A stretch of DNA of 64,000 bases from Endothia cerciana (GCA_026119935.1 JALRMH010000044.1:1-64000), one strand, 5' to 3'. Shown: positions 9,531 through 20,838, counted from the stretch's first letter. Notes: generated by a model from the letters alone, not told the origin. Numbers and translations: made by a program.

Positions 9531-12500
9531 ATGACCTCCTCATCTAAGCCGTCCACTGGGCCTCGGGGTGGGGGTCGCCGCTCCGGTGCTGTCGTCAAGA
9601 CCTCCTACAGCGTCTCGAACCTGCACTGTCCCACCTGCGTCACCGCCATCAGGCACGAGCTGAAGGAGGCCTTCTCCGACAGGATACTATGGGTCTCGCC
9701 CAACATAGTCACCTCCGTCGTCACTGTGGAACACGATCCGTCAGTCAAGATCAAGAAGATGGCCGATGTCTTGACGGACGCCGGCTATGAGGTCTCCGGC
9801 GTCTCTACTTCCGCTGCTGATTCCGAAGACGCGTCGTCTCAGATAAACGCCACCACCGGATCCCTCCATAACGGCCAGGCCCCGGAGGCACGCCCTACGC
9901 CCTACAGTGCCCTCTCCACATGGCTGTCGGGGGATCACTCCCGGTCGGAGGCGGCTCGCGTCCATCTGTTAAACTGTGAGCAATGCCGCAACAACTCCCA
10001 GGGCACACCGCCCACCGCGAAGCCGTGTCATGTGCGGCCACGGGATGGTGCCGCCTCACCAACGCCGCCACCTCCAGTCACCCCTCAGGACCCGGGGCCC
10101 GGACGACAACCAGCTACAGCACAGAAACCAAACGACATGTCTCTTGTCACGGTCGACTCGGACGAGGGCAGTTCCGCTGACAAGCAGATATGGCGTGCGA
10201 CCTTGGCCGTGGGCGGCATGACATGCGCTGCCTGCGTCAACAACATCAAGGGTACGCTGGACGCGATAGACTGGGTCACGCAGGCCGCTATCAACCTCCT
10301 GACCAACAGTGCGACCGTCGAGTTCTACGGCAGGGGGCATGCCGGCGACATAGCTGAGGCCATCGAGGACAGCGGCTATGAGGCACACCTAGACAAGGTC
10401 GAGCCCGTCGGCGATGAGGAGGCCGAGACCCAGGAGCGGACCGTCGAGATCCTCTTGCAGGGGATCTACTGCTCACACTGCCCCGGCCGGGTGGTCAGTA
10501 GCCTCGCAGGTTTCAGGCGACATATTGAGATCATCACCGAGCCGACACAAGCAAGGCCTGTCATGAAGATCGCCTACGTGCCCGAGGCCCCCACTTTCAC
10601 CATCCGGCAGATACTTGCAGCTGTCGAGGCCAGCGACCCCGCCCTGCAGGTATCCGTCTACCATCCACCAAGCCTGGAGGAGCGGTCGAAATTGGCACAG
10701 CACAGGCATCAGCGTCGCTTGCTGTACCGGGCAATCGGCACCTTTATCGTGGCCATACCGACCTTCATCATCGGCGTCGTCTACATGTCTCTCATCCAGG
10801 GTACAAACCCATCCAGGGACTACCTCACTGGGCCATGGGTCTCGGGCATCAGCCGCGCCCAGATCGCCATGTTCATCCTGGCGACACCGGTCTATCTCTT
10901 CGCCGCCGATGTCTTCCACACCCGAGCGCTCAAGGAGATCAAGACCCTGTGGCGGAGGGGGAGTAAGGTACCCGTCCTCCGGCGGTTCTACCGCTTCGGC
11001 AGTATGAACACTCTGATGTCGCTTGGCACGACCATCGCATACGTATCCTCGGTGGCACAACTGATCGCGGCTGGGGTCAACAAGCCCGAGCACGTCAACG
11101 ACCAGGACTTTTACTTCGACTCGGTAGTGTTCCTGACACTGTTCCTGCTCGTCGGGAGATGGATCGAGGCATACAGCAAGTCCAAGACTGGAGATGCAGT
11201 GACAGCCCTTGGCAAGCTGCGTCCGACGGAGGCCGTGCTTGTTGAGCGCGAGGGGGAAGGCAAGGGCGGGGACAAGGTCGTCAAGGCCGACCTGCTCGAT
11301 TTCGGGGATACAGTTCGCATACGGCACGGTGCGTCGCCTCCAGCGGATGGTGTCGTCGTCGAGGGCGAGACCAGCTTTGATGAGTCTAGCCTCACTGGAG
11401 AGGCTCGTCTTATCAGGAAAGGCCCCGAGGATGCCGTTTACGCCGGCACTGTCAATAAAGACAAACCGGTCGTCATTCGCATCACCGGCGCGGCCGGTAC
11501 TTCGATGCTCGACCAGATCGTCAAGGTCGTCCGGGAAGGTCAGACCAAGCGCGCCCCCATGGAGCAGATCGCAGACGTCCTGACCACTTATTTCGTCCCC
11601 GTCATAACCCTGGTCGCCATTGTCACTTGGCTCATCTGGATGATCCTAGGCCTCAGCGGCGCCATCCCTGACGGGTACCTGGACGTCACCTCGGGCGGCT
11701 GGGTCGCGTTCTCCCTGCAGTTCGCTATTGCGGTCTTCGTGGTCGCCTGTCCCTGCGGCCTAGGCCTTGCTGCTCCGACGGCAATCTTTGTCGGTGGCGG
11801 GCTCGCTGCCAAGCACGGCATCCTTGCCAAGGGAGGCGGGGAGGCCTTCGAGAAGGCGAGTCGGGTCGACTGTGTCGTCTTCGACAAGACAGGGACCCTT
11901 ACCCAGGGGGGCCTGCCGAGCATCACGGACTCTACCATCTTCCCTGACCCCGGAGCGTTCTCCAAGGAGCAAACGCCAACCATGTTGGCTGCCCTGAAGG
12001 CTGTTGAAGAGAGCAGCAGCCATCCTATCGCGAAGGCTGTCGTGTCCTTCTGTGCCGGGAGGGAGCTTGACCCTTACGTCCAGACCACAGATGTGCAGGA
12101 GGAACCCGGAAAAGGCCTGAGGGCCACATTTTCAGGTGGGGGAACCCATGAGATGCTGGTCGGCAACGAGGCCATGATGAGGGATCACGGCGTTGAGCTC
12201 TCAGAGAAGGTCGTCTCGGCGACTGACGCGTGGAAGAAGGAGGCAAAGTCCATCGCCCTGGTCGCAATGAGACCCACGGCGTCATCAGAACCATACAAGA
12301 TCGCCGCGGCCCTTGCCATCTCTGACCCCATCCGCCCCGAGTCAGTCGATATTGTCCGCTCCCTGCAGTCCAGGGGCACACGCGTGTGGATGCTTTCCGG
12401 CGACAACGAGGTCACCGCCCGCGCCGTCGCGATGCTCATCGGCATCCCAGCGGGTCAGGTCATCTCCGGCGTCCTGCCGACGCAGAAGGCAGACAAGATC

Positions 12501-13046
12501 AAGTACCTGCAGTCGACACTGAAGGCCCGCCGCGGCAGTGACAAGAAGGAGGAAGAAACCTCCACGCGCGCTACGGTTGCCATGGTCGGCGACGGCATCA
12601 ACGACAGCCCCGCGCTCACGCAGGCCGACGTCGGCATCGCCATCGGCTCCGGGTCCGACGTGGCCATCAGCTCCGCCGAGTTCGTCCTCGTCAAGTCGGA
12701 TCTGTGGAGCGTCGTCACGCTGCTCGACCTGTCCCAGGCCGTCTTCGGGAGGGTCAAGGTCAACTTCGCCTGGGCCCTGGTGTACAACATGGTCGCGGTT
12801 CCCATCGCCGCGGGCGTGCTGATGCCCATCGTCTCGAACGGCAGCCACGTGCGCCTGGACCCGGTGTGGGCGTCGCTCGCGATGGCGCTGAGCAGCATCT
12901 CGGTCGTCATGAGCAGCCTCGCGCTGAGGAGCAGGATCCCGGGCCTGGGCTTCAGGGAGAGGTCACACGGGAGGAGGAGGAAGGAGGGCGGGGAGGAGGG
13001 GCAGGAGAGCAAGGGCGAGGGCCTTCTAGAGAAGCTTCAGTACTAG
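9531..13046 (+). CDS. P1B-type copper-transporting ATPase
   Basis: This membrane pump uses ATP to export Cu(I), either into the secretory pathway (CCC2 type) or out of the cell (CrpA detoxification type). The intronless frame gives 1171 residues starting at ATG 9531. Three heavy-metal-associated modules are visible: CPTC near residue 33, CAAC in GGMTCAACV near 233, and CSHC near 315. A Cys-containing linker (CEQC) lies between the first two. Further features are the actuator loop SFDESSLTGEA, the transmembrane copper motif CPC (VACPCGLGLA) near 740, the phosphorylation site DKTGT near 785, the nucleotide-binding SHP motif, and the hinge GDGINDSPAL near 1020. The CPC motif and the MBDs define copper specificity; Golgi versus plasma membrane location cannot be settled here. 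The C terminus is basic and ends in a charged tail. Confidence 0.95.
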   Translation: MTSSSKPSTGPRGGGRRSGAVVKTSYSVSNLHCPTCVTAIRHELKEAFSDRILWVSPNIVTSVVTVEHDPSVKIKKMADVLTDAGYEVSGVSTSAADSEDASSQINATTGSLHNGQAPEARPTPYSALSTWLSGDHSRSEAARVHLLNCEQCRNNSQGTPPTAKPCHVRPRDGAASPTPPPPVTPQDPGPGRQPATAQKPNDMSLVTVDSDEGSSADKQIWRATLAVGGMTCAACVNNIKGTLDAIDWVTQAAINLLTNSATVEFYGRGHAGDIAEAIEDSGYEAHLDKVEPVGDEEAETQERTVEILLQGIYCSHCPGRVVSSLAGFRRHIEIITEPTQARPVMKIAYVPEAPTFTIRQILAAVEASDPALQVSVYHPPSLEERSKLAQHRHQRRLLYRAIGTFIVAIPTFIIGVVYMSLIQGTNPSRDYLTGPWVSGISRAQIAMFILATPVYLFAADVFHTRALKEIKTLWRRGSKVPVLRRFYRFGSMNTLMSLGTTIAYVSSVAQLIAAGVNKPEHVNDQDFYFDSVVFLTLFLLVGRWIEAYSKSKTGDAVTALGKLRPTEAVLVEREGEGKGGDKVVKADLLDFGDTVRIRHGASPPADGVVVEGETSFDESSLTGEARLIRKGPEDAVYAGTVNKDKPVVIRITGAAGTSMLDQIVKVVREGQTKRAPMEQIADVLTTYFVPVITLVAIVTWLIWMILGLSGAIPDGYLDVTSGGWVAFSLQFAIAVFVVACPCGLGLAAPTAIFVGGGLAAKHGILAKGGGEAFEKASRVDCVVFDKTGTLTQGGLPSITDSTIFPDPGAFSKEQTPTMLAALKAVEESSSHPIAKAVVSFCAGRELDPYVQTTDVQEEPGKGLRATFSGGGTHEMLVGNEAMMRDHGVELSEKVVSATDAWKKEAKSIALVAMRPTASSEPYKIAAALAISDPIRPESVDIVRSLQSRGTRVWMLSGDNEVTARAVAMLIGIPAGQVISGVLPTQKADKIKYLQSTLKARRGSDKKEEETSTRATVAMVGDGINDSPALTQADVGIAIGSGSDVAISSAEFVLVKSDLWSVVTLLDLSQAVFGRVKVNFAWALVYNMVAVPIAAGVLMPIVSNGSHVRLDPVWASLAMALSSISVVMSSLALRSRIPGLGFRERSHGRRRKEGGEEGQESKGEGLLEKLQY

Positions 13047-14469
13047 GTGTGCTTTGATCTTTTAGCCACAGGGAGCCTGTATGGTTTCAACCTGGCTGCA
13101 GCCCCGAGATGGCGCGGGAGGCTGCGATCCAGTCCGCACGGCGGGACGGGGCGTTTCGGGTATTAATGGGCAGAAGGGCGGGCGGGCGGGCGGACGGATG
13201 GATGGATAGGAATTTTTCGCGGTTTGGTCAGCTGGTATCTCTCTTTGATGGTGTGGTGCTTCAAATACCCAATAATATATTATTCTTAGGAAGGGAGGAA
13301 CGATTCCCTCGAATATCGTACAGCATGGGTCCGAAGAGATGGACCCTGGGTATATAGCGTCGTTGAGCGTCAGATAATACCTACAGCGGTTCCCTTGACA
13401 CTTTCATACCGATTGGTGGAGCAGTACATACCTCAACGTTCACAAAACACAGCGACAATCGCAGGCGAAACACGGATGGTGGACGAACCGATAGTCCATT
13501 AGGCCCTCAGAGCCGACTTGCAATAGCCAACACATCGTCTAACCTTCCGTCAAGCATAATCGACAATATCATCAACGCAGGCTGCAGTTCCATGACCCAA
13601 TTATTATTATTATTATTATTTTTGGGGGGGGGGGGGACGGGGTCCCCTGTGAGGACAGACGCGGTATCGTATGAGAGCGATCCTAGATATCACCTCGCGC
13701 CTAAATAAATCACACCTGATATGTCTACCTCGACGCGACCTCTGTGGCTGCCTCCCCTCGGACTCCGAACCCTTGGCCTGTCGACCTGAAAGGGCCTTCT
13801 CCGGACGAGAAGACGACGCCGTTGGTCCCCCTTCCCCCCCCCCCCTTTCCCCCCTTCTGACCGCATTAAACCCTTGGTTAATTAGCGACAGCCCTCACGA
13901 GGTTTGAGAGGGGAGATCTGGCCAGCACGTCCGGGACGGATGCATTGGGCAGAGCACGGTGTTGGGATCCTCCTGAGGGCTCCGTCCACTAGGTAATTTA
14001 GTACGTCTCTCCTAGCTCTCACGAGGATCTACATAACAGTAGGTGGATGGCACTGGCCCAGCAACCTTGAAACCAGCTTATTATGGTTCAATACATGGTA
14101 GTCCATCCCAAGTAGTATCAGCCTAGTCGGTTATATGACGCTTCCATTCTGTACTAGACTTTAGCTATGAGCGGTGTAATTGTAAGCCTTGCTAAATTTA
14201 GTCAGATGAATCCTGAGGCCTAAGACAAAGATGCCTTAGCCAACGAGGCCGGCTCCCAACAGCTTTTTGCTAACCCCCCCCCCCTCCCGAAGCTCACTCC
14301 TGCCCCTCCCTGCTTTATGACCTAGCCAGTGGAATAAGAAGTCGACCATTCTGACGGCCCCGGCAACAAGCTCACGTTGTTCTAAGCTCTGGAGTAGATC
14401 CTCTCATCCTCTTTTTCGTGCTCAGATACTTTAACAAATTCTGGCACTTGGTCTAGGGAATTGATCACC
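13047..14469. other. Intergenic region, AT-richer, no gene seen
   Basis: This separates the copper ATPase from the DEDD exonuclease-like gene, both on the plus strand. It includes an ATT microsatellite followed by a G run, a C run near 14274-14284 and AT-richer sequence at about 13980-14220. Short frames (78-82 codons) show no domain. Confidence 0.6.
13599..13636. repeat. (ATT)n microsatellite followed by a poly-G run
   Basis: About eight TTA/ATT units run directly into about 13 consecutive G. It lies in the intergenic region downstream of the copper ATPase. Confidence 0.85.
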
Positions 14470-15303
14470 ATGACAGCAATAGATTCTCTTTCTCGATCGA
14501 GTGGCGCGCCAGACGCTCAGCTCACGAAACCTGCGGGAGTATCTGACAATAAACACCCTGCTGCCGAACTCGTCGACACCGTCGCCGGAATGTCAGGCGT
14601 GATAGATGCTCTCCACGGTCTACCAACTACGCCACCGTCGCTCTACATCGACCTCGAGGGGGAGAACCTGTCCAGGCATGGCAACATATCGATACTCCAG
14701 ATATTTGTCCTGCCAAGGCGCCAGACCTACCTCATCGACGTGTACACTCTGCGAGACGAGGCATTTCTCACCCGCGGGGCGGACGGCCGCCATCTCAAGG
14801 ATATCCTGGAGTCAGAGTCCGTCCCCAAGGTGATCTTTGACGTCCGGACGGACTCGGACGCGCTATACAGCCACTTCCAGGTCAAGCTCGCCGGCATCCA
14901 GGACCTGCAGTTGATGGAGCTCACAACGCGGGACTTTTCCAGGAGGTATGTCCACGGCCTGGCCAGGTGTATCGAGAGGGATGCCAATGTGACCCCTGGC
15001 GAGAAGAGGATCTGGAAGGCGGCTAAGGAAGAGGGCGTCAGGCTCTTCGCGCCTGATTGTGGCGGAAGCTATCAGGTGTTCAACGTGCGCCCCCTGTCGC
15101 AGGAGATCACGGCCTACTGCGTCCAGGACGTTCAGTTCCTCCCGCGGCTCTGGTCCTACTACAGTGCCAAGCTCACGGCGTCCTTGGAGGCACAGGTTCT
15201 CGAGGAGACGAGGGACAGGGTGACGTTATCGCAGAGCCCGGACTTCGTCGGCAAGGGGCAACATATGGCTTTGGCACCGGATGGTTGGGCTTATTGGGAT
15301 TAG
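14470..15303 (+). CDS. 3'-5' exonuclease (DEDD/RNase D-like) domain protein
   Basis: An intronless 277-residue protein; the first true ATG is at 14470 (MTAIDSLSRSS), in the context CACCATGAC. The fold resembles the RNase D/WRN/Egalitarian exonuclease domain. Motif I is LYIDLEGENLS (Asp and Glu), motif II is KVIFDVRTDSDALY, and motif III is AYCVQDVQFLPRLW, which supplies the last Asp. The tail ends in GWAYWD, which I associate with fungal members of this group. Such proteins either trim RNA 3' ends or, when the catalytic residues have degenerated, bind RNA (EXD1/Egalitarian). The first acidic pair is present as D-x-E, so activity is possible. Substrate and pathway are unknown. Confidence 0.82.
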   Translation: MTAIDSLSRSSGAPDAQLTKPAGVSDNKHPAAELVDTVAGMSGVIDALHGLPTTPPSLYIDLEGENLSRHGNISILQIFVLPRRQTYLIDVYTLRDEAFLTRGADGRHLKDILESESVPKVIFDVRTDSDALYSHFQVKLAGIQDLQLMELTTRDFSRRYVHGLARCIERDANVTPGEKRIWKAAKEEGVRLFAPDCGGSYQVFNVRPLSQEITAYCVQDVQFLPRLWSYYSAKLTASLEAQVLEETRDRVTLSQSPDFVGKGQHMALAPDGWAYWD

Positions 15304-17748
15304 ATGTATCATGTTCCCTCAGTTTCAGGGTATCAATATCGAGGCTCGAGACGTTCGTACGGACACTACGAGAAGCAAATGACCGTGACAAATATGCCTG
15401 AGCTGCTCTGATTATAGGTAGAGGCGAGTGGACTAGGCTGCATAAATGGAGACCCAGGGGGTCCTGCTCAGCCGCTTGCTGTGCTAGGTTCGTCTCCAAC
15501 CTCAACAATCTGACCACATTCTTCCAGCGACTGTTTTCCAATTTCTCTCCACTCAGATCCCTCTAAACATGGTCCTAAATTGTTCCCATCATCTCCTTTT
15601 GATTCTATAAAAGCCGATGCCTCGCTCTCTACATCATAACCAAGAAAGCCGTTGCTGCCTTGGGTAAGAAAATCTGTACCTCTAGCTGCCCTGCCGTCCG
15701 TTTGTGAATCACAGATACCATTCCATCTGTGCTTATTGCTTTCCCAGACACCGCTCTTGTTCTTGAAAATCTGCCACAAAGATCCTGCAGACACACAGAA
15801 AGCTGTATTGCCTTAAAGTGGTAGGCAAATTATATTGTCCTGGCCTCAGAATGCAACTTTCACTTGTGCCGCCCAGAGCGCCGTCAGAAGGGCGCAATCT
15901 TCGAGTTACGTCCTTCTCTGACCGCGCTGTGTGACTTTCCGAATATTGCAGTGGTTTACAAAGGCCAAGAGACAGCTCCCCCTCTGCGCCACAAGCCTCC
16001 ATGCTTCCGTAGGAGTGACTTTGGGGCGGACTGAAGACCGGCATGGCCAGAACAAGGGCTCAGATTCTCAAAGATGTCAACAACATGCCATGGTATGCAC
16101 ACGTTGGGTTTTGGGATTGCTCAATGCAATGTACAAAGGTCCTGCCACTCAAAGATGTATCATGATTACGTAGGTCATGGCAGCCAGGCATTCGTTCCTC
16201 TATGGTAGAAGACTACTGTTTAATGGGCCAACGCGTACATATGGTAATTGCATGCTGAAAACAGAGTGTTGCAGATCCTCAGCTTAGAAGAGTCTAGTTC
16301 CTCTTATCGAATGGGCCGAGATTAATTTCTGTTCAGGGGCGACAAACAATTTATTCCTGAGTATCACAGTGCTGTACTCGGGCGTGGTGAGATGATTACT
16401 GCCTCTGTGGGGCACTTGGCCCTCGGGATCCAGTACACATTATCCGCGCAAAGGAGGAACAGATGAACTAACCTGGTTACTTGGCCCGTTGCGTGAACAA
16501 GAAATTCCTGTATAAGTCTTCTAGTCTTGGAAGTCTAGTTGCCGGAAAAGAGATCGTCGTCGGGATCATGAATCGTCAGAAGACATCACAAAGGGAGAGT
16601 GCAGTGGCAAGTGAACCTGTCCTTGGGAATCTTGGGTGCCTCGGTAATGTCCGGGCCCATTTCGTTCAATGTGTCGTCCCCGTCAAGCCGATCTCTGTAG
16701 ATCTGAGATCACAACCACAACACCAACGCCAGGGGGGACCCCGCGAGACAAGTCTTTACAGGCTGTTTGGAGGTCCCGCACATGAAACGGTAGAAGCTCC
16801 TCTTGCTTTGGAGGCTTCTTTGTCTGGAGAATGTGAAGTGTGCTATCCTTGAAGCGAGGGCGATGATTCAGAGATGAAAGCCAGGAGCGGCCTTTTGAGC
16901 TGCCAAGAGTTTCCGTTCCGGAACCCGGGAATGGGGGACTTGGTGACCTGGTCGGCACCGAGACTCCCGTGCTGCGTGCTCTAGCTGAAGCCGCGAGGTT
17001 GTGTGCGAGTGAAAGGAGCCAGCTCTGGAGGCAGGATAACGAAGTCACATCAGGAGTAGTGTCGTCAGCCGAGCCTAGCTCCAGGCCAGACTCACACATG
17101 TCTGCGCAAAAAAAAAAATGGTGCTAAAAGTGGCGGCGGGGGCCCTTGGAATGACAATGGGCAGCGTGCACCACCAATGGACCAGCGCTGGTTTCGAACT
17201 GCAGGCGGCATGGAACAAGCAACCTTTCCTAAAAGCCCTCGCCCAAGTGTCATTCATAGGCGGTCATCACCCGCTCCCCTGCGGCGACACCTTCATCCCC
17301 CAAAACATTCAACTCAACACCCACGCACCCACCCCTCCACACCCTTGGTACCCTCGTCCTCTAATCCCGAGAGTCCTGTCTTTCGAGGCATTCCGGGGCC
17401 TCGATCCCGAGCTGAGCTTTTGCTGAGATTCACCTGATCCGGATTATTCTCAAGTTGACTTGTGGAAGACCCCGCCAGCATTGCGGTTGACAGAATTGGC
17501 AATCAGACGAAACAAAACTCTCAACACAACCTCAGCCAACCACCCCATCAAACTTCATACATGTCGATAACCACCACCCACTGAGGCATAGTCATCTCAA
17601 CCGCCCCGCTTTGTACCATCGTCTATCAGGAGCAAAAACCTATCCCTCCCATCAAGTCCTCATCTGTTGCGACTCTGCAATACCACCTCACTTCTACACC
17701 CACCCCTTGCCTGGCCGCTGGCGTATCGGCAGCGGTGTCACCCTCGAT
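15304..17748. other. Gene-poor region; one doubtful minus-strand ORF
   Basis: No confident gene lies between the exonuclease-like gene and SIR2. A minus-strand frame (15794-15468) is open for about 108 codons, begins next to an AG acceptor-like CTGCAG and has ordinary amino-acid composition, but nothing is recognisable in it. Another doubtful frame at 16683-17099 is listed separately. The final few hundred bases (about 17450-17748) are pyrimidine-rich and are probably the SIR2 5' leader. Confidence 0.5.
16683..17099 (-). CDS. Doubtful hypothetical ORF, possibly an exon of a spliced gene
   Basis: I do not recognise this 138-codon frame (starts MCESGLELGSADD). It is noted because, just upstream on the minus strand, a run of 11 T followed by GCGCAG ends eight bases from the ATG-proximal sequence, which looks like a 3' splice site. 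Its end also overlaps a second open frame containing YRDRLDGDDTLNEMGPDITE (about 16705-16590), whose sequence looks protein-like. I could not find a pair of splice sites joining the two in phase. It could be a real small gene, a decayed gene with a frameshift, or chance. Confidence 0.25.
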   Translation of the reverse strand: MCESGLELGSADDTTPDVTSLSCLQSWLLSLAHNLAASARARSTGVSVPTRSPSPPFPGSGTETLGSSKGRSWLSSLNHRPRFKDSTLHILQTKKPPKQEELLPFHVRDLQTACKDLSRGVPPGVGVVVVISDLQRSA

Positions 17749-19693
17749 ATGACCGATCACGACGTGCGCGCTCAGCGCAAGTCGTCCAAGCGCGAGCTCA
17801 AACAGGCCGTCTCTAGCGTCTCTGAGGTCGTCGACTTTGATGAGAAGTACGACATGAAGGACGACATCAAGAAGGACATCCAGCACGGTGTCGCCAAGCC
17901 CATGAACGAGCTTGAGGAACACGTCAACGACATCGACAACTCTTGGGAGACCGAGTCTCTTCTCGCTGAGATGCTCGAGGGCCTGACTGACGATAACGCT
18001 CACAACAGTAAGCCATCTCCTCAATCGCCATAAAACCTGACCTTTCCCGCCCGACACTGCACACGTCAAGTCGAGGCGCCGGCCGTTGCACTTAATCGTG
18101 GTGCTCTCTTCAGTGGGCTCGGTTGCTAACAGTCGACGGCCAGACCCCGACTTTTGCAGTCCTGATGAGGCGGTCAACTTCCGCCACCAGCTTCGCGCCC
18201 TGGGCCCAGAGGAGTTCTGTCGTCGCACTATCGACGCTGGCCACATCTCCGCCAAGAAACTGCTCACTGCCTTTGGCGTGCGTCCTCCTGACTTTCTCGA
18301 GGGGCATCCTGATGAGTCCTACCGGAGTCTCCTGGTCCTTGCCATCAGCCGAGAGCTGGCCAAGAGGGCCAAGCTGCCCGCCTACAACTCTGTCGACGAT
18401 GCCGTCGAGCTTCTCAAAAAGTCCAAGAACATCATCGTCCTGACCGGCGCTGGCATATCCACCTCCCTGGGCATCCCTGACTTCCGCTCCGCAGGAACCG
18501 GCCTCTACTCCAAACTCGAGCACCTGGGCCTCAACGACCCCCAGGAAGTCTTCAACATCACGGTCTTCAAAGAAGACCCTTCCATCTTCTTCTCGGTCGC
18601 CCGGGATATCCTGCCAGAGACTGAGCGTTTCTCGCCCACCCACAAGTTCATTGCGCTGCTGCAGGAGAAGGGCAAGCTTCTCACCAACTACTCTCAGAAC
18701 ATCGACAACCTCGAGTCCAAGGCCGGCATCACCCCTGACAAGTTGATTCAATGGTAAGCAACCTCTCTAGTCTCCTCTCCCACTTCTTCGTTCCTGCTAT
18801 TTCGCAAAAAGACACATCTGCATCGCGCAACAAGCACGCTGCACCATGTCCGTCTAGGCCTTCCACTCTCAGTCGCTAAATCTCCTCTCAGCCACGGCTC
18901 CTTCGCCACCGCCTCCTGCATCCAGTGCGGCCACCAGGTGCCTGGCGAGAGCATCTTCGGCGACATAAAGGGCGGCCACATCCCGTACTGCCCCAGGTGC
19001 GCCGTCCCACGCCGCACGACCAAGAACAGCAGCCGCAAGCGCAAGCTGGCGCGCGACGGCACTGAGAAGAAGGTACGCCGGCGGCCGGGTGACTACGACA
19101 GCGCGAGCGACTCCGAGTACGACATGCCGTCCAAGGGCGGCATCATGAAGCCCGACATCACCTTCTTCGGCGAGGCGCTGCCCGACGCCTTCAGCCGGCG
19201 GCTGGTCGAGGAGGACCGGTACAAGACGGACCTGGTCGTCATCATCGGCACGAGCCTCAAGGTCGCCCCCGTCAGCGAGCTGGTGCCCTTCCTGCCCCCG
19301 CACATCCCCCAGATCTACATCTCCAGGACGCCGGTCAGCCACCACAACTTCGACATCGACCTGCTCGGTGACTGCGACGTGGTCGTGACGGAGCTGTGTA
19401 AGCGAGCCGGCTGGGACCTGCGACACGAGATGATCCCCGAGGACCAAGTGATCAAGGTCGAGGCGGAGCCGGGCTGGCTGAGTCGGCACGTGTTCAGTGC
19501 TCACCGCCCCGGTGGCGAGGATGCTGCTGCTGCCTCGTCAGCGGAGGCAGCCACCGGCCGCGGCGCTCCTGCGAGCGCCTCTGGCAACAGCAACCCCCTG
19601 GCCTCCACGAGCGGAAACGCCAACGGTACCGGCAACGGTGCTGTTACTACGACCCGCAGCGGTCGTCGGAGTGGCCGCGCCAGCCCCAAGTGA
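17749..19693 (+). CDS. SIR2: Class I sirtuin, NAD-dependent histone deacetylase (3 exons)
   Basis: The protein removes acetyl groups from histone and other lysines using NAD+, usually in the nucleus, in silencing. Exons: 17749-18007, 18144-18753 and 18892-19693, about 556 residues. The start is ATG 17749 (MTDHDVRAQRKSS). The acceptor of intron 1 is chosen at 18143 because GCTAAC lies just upstream; an alternative at TTCAG near 18115 keeps the same frame. An N-terminal Sir2-associated region (FRHQLRALGPEEFCRRT) is followed by the NAD-binding GAGISTSLGIPDFRS, the YSQNIDNLESKAG motif, the catalytic His in QCHGSF (spanning intron 2), and a zinc site of two CxxC pairs (CIQCGHQ and CPRC). A Ser/Gly/Arg-rich tail ends the protein. 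The zinc pairs are separated from the GTSLKVAPVSE motif by an insert with a basic stretch (SSRKRKLARDG), a possible nuclear localisation signal. Confidence 0.92.
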
Positions 19694-20838
19694 GCAACCA
19701 GCCTATCGGGGGCCGTCCTGCAGTATCGAACCGATTCGGAAACCCGAAGGCGTGAGCAGCCGCAACCTTCACCGAGCAACCGAGAAAACCTCGACAACAC
19801 CCCGACGCATACTATGCGTCCACTGTCTGTGACTGTTAGCCTAACTATTTTTTTGGGCCTTTTCCCCTTTCTATTTATGTTCTTCCCTAGCAGGCACTCT
19901 TCGTTTCCGAGACTGTGTTCCCTCCAGCTTGCATGGCGGCAGCATCTGCGAGAGGCGAACAATCAAAAAAATTTTATTGGGGGGGGGGGGGGCACTTCCT
20001 GCCTGTCACCTTTGTTCCCCATGCGGCCCTGAGCTGCACGTCCCCTGTGTCGGAGGACTATCTCTCGCGCAGGCTTTGTACTCTGGAGAATGGAGGTATC
20101 CTGGTCTGCCGTTGAGAGTAATGCAAGGGGAGGTCTGCGCTCCGCACAGCGGTTCCCGGTGTGCGTTGCCAGGTAATGTGTTCGATGATTGGATTTTGCT
20201 TTTACACCCCCGAGACCAGGCTCTTAATGGTTGCGATTGCAAGGGCGAGCCCAAAAGAAGAAGAAGAAGAAGAAGAAGAAGAAGAAGAAGAAAAAAAAAG
20301 AAAAAAAAAGAAGAAGAACTTGGTCCTGAGGCGTTTTGAAAGGGCAAGGCGTTGAAGGAGTAATTCGAGAGGAAGGTGCACGGTATACCTGCGATACGTT
20401 TTCTGACAAGAGCTTTCTCCTCCCGTCTGCTGTTCGTTCAGCTAGCTGTACATCATCAAAAGGCGTGGCGGGCGATGTTTACCCCTACACAAAAGAACAC
20501 CTGGGTATAGTACAGTACATGCATAGGTAGGGCTTCTGCCGGCGCGCAGGTCTAATAATAGATCAGTGTTCAATGTTACGGTCCTTTCTCTGTGGTGGCG
20601 TGAGGACAAGCCAAGGCGGGAATAACCCCCCCCCCCTCAGGAGTCCATGTGGTATCGCGGAGCTTGCATCAGGACAACCACGAGCCAGAATCCCGAGGTC
20701 ATTGCACGGTATCTTATGTACCTTTCTCCTCTCCGACAATGTGCTACGCTGTTTGTGGTGGTGGTGTGAACTAAGTGGACATCTTTCATGATCATCATAG
20801 GTATCTATTCGCTCGCTCCAGCCTAGCCAATGGTGCCA
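19694..20838. other. Intergenic region between convergent genes
   Basis: SIR2 (plus) and the SCY1-like gene (minus) converge here, so it contains both 3' flanks. A 14-G run (19979-19992), a GAA array and a C run (20626-20636) are present. No gene or RNA is recognised. Confidence 0.65.
20253..20317. repeat. (GAA)n / poly-purine tract
   Basis: An AAG/GAA triplet array of about a dozen units passes into A-rich purine sequence. It lies between the 3' ends of two convergent genes. Confidence 0.9.

Noticed and set aside
15468..15794. 108-codon minus-strand frame near 15.6 kb.
   Set aside because: It is preceded by an AG acceptor-like site and its composition is ordinary, but nothing is recognisable and no partner exon was found; left as gene-poor DNA.
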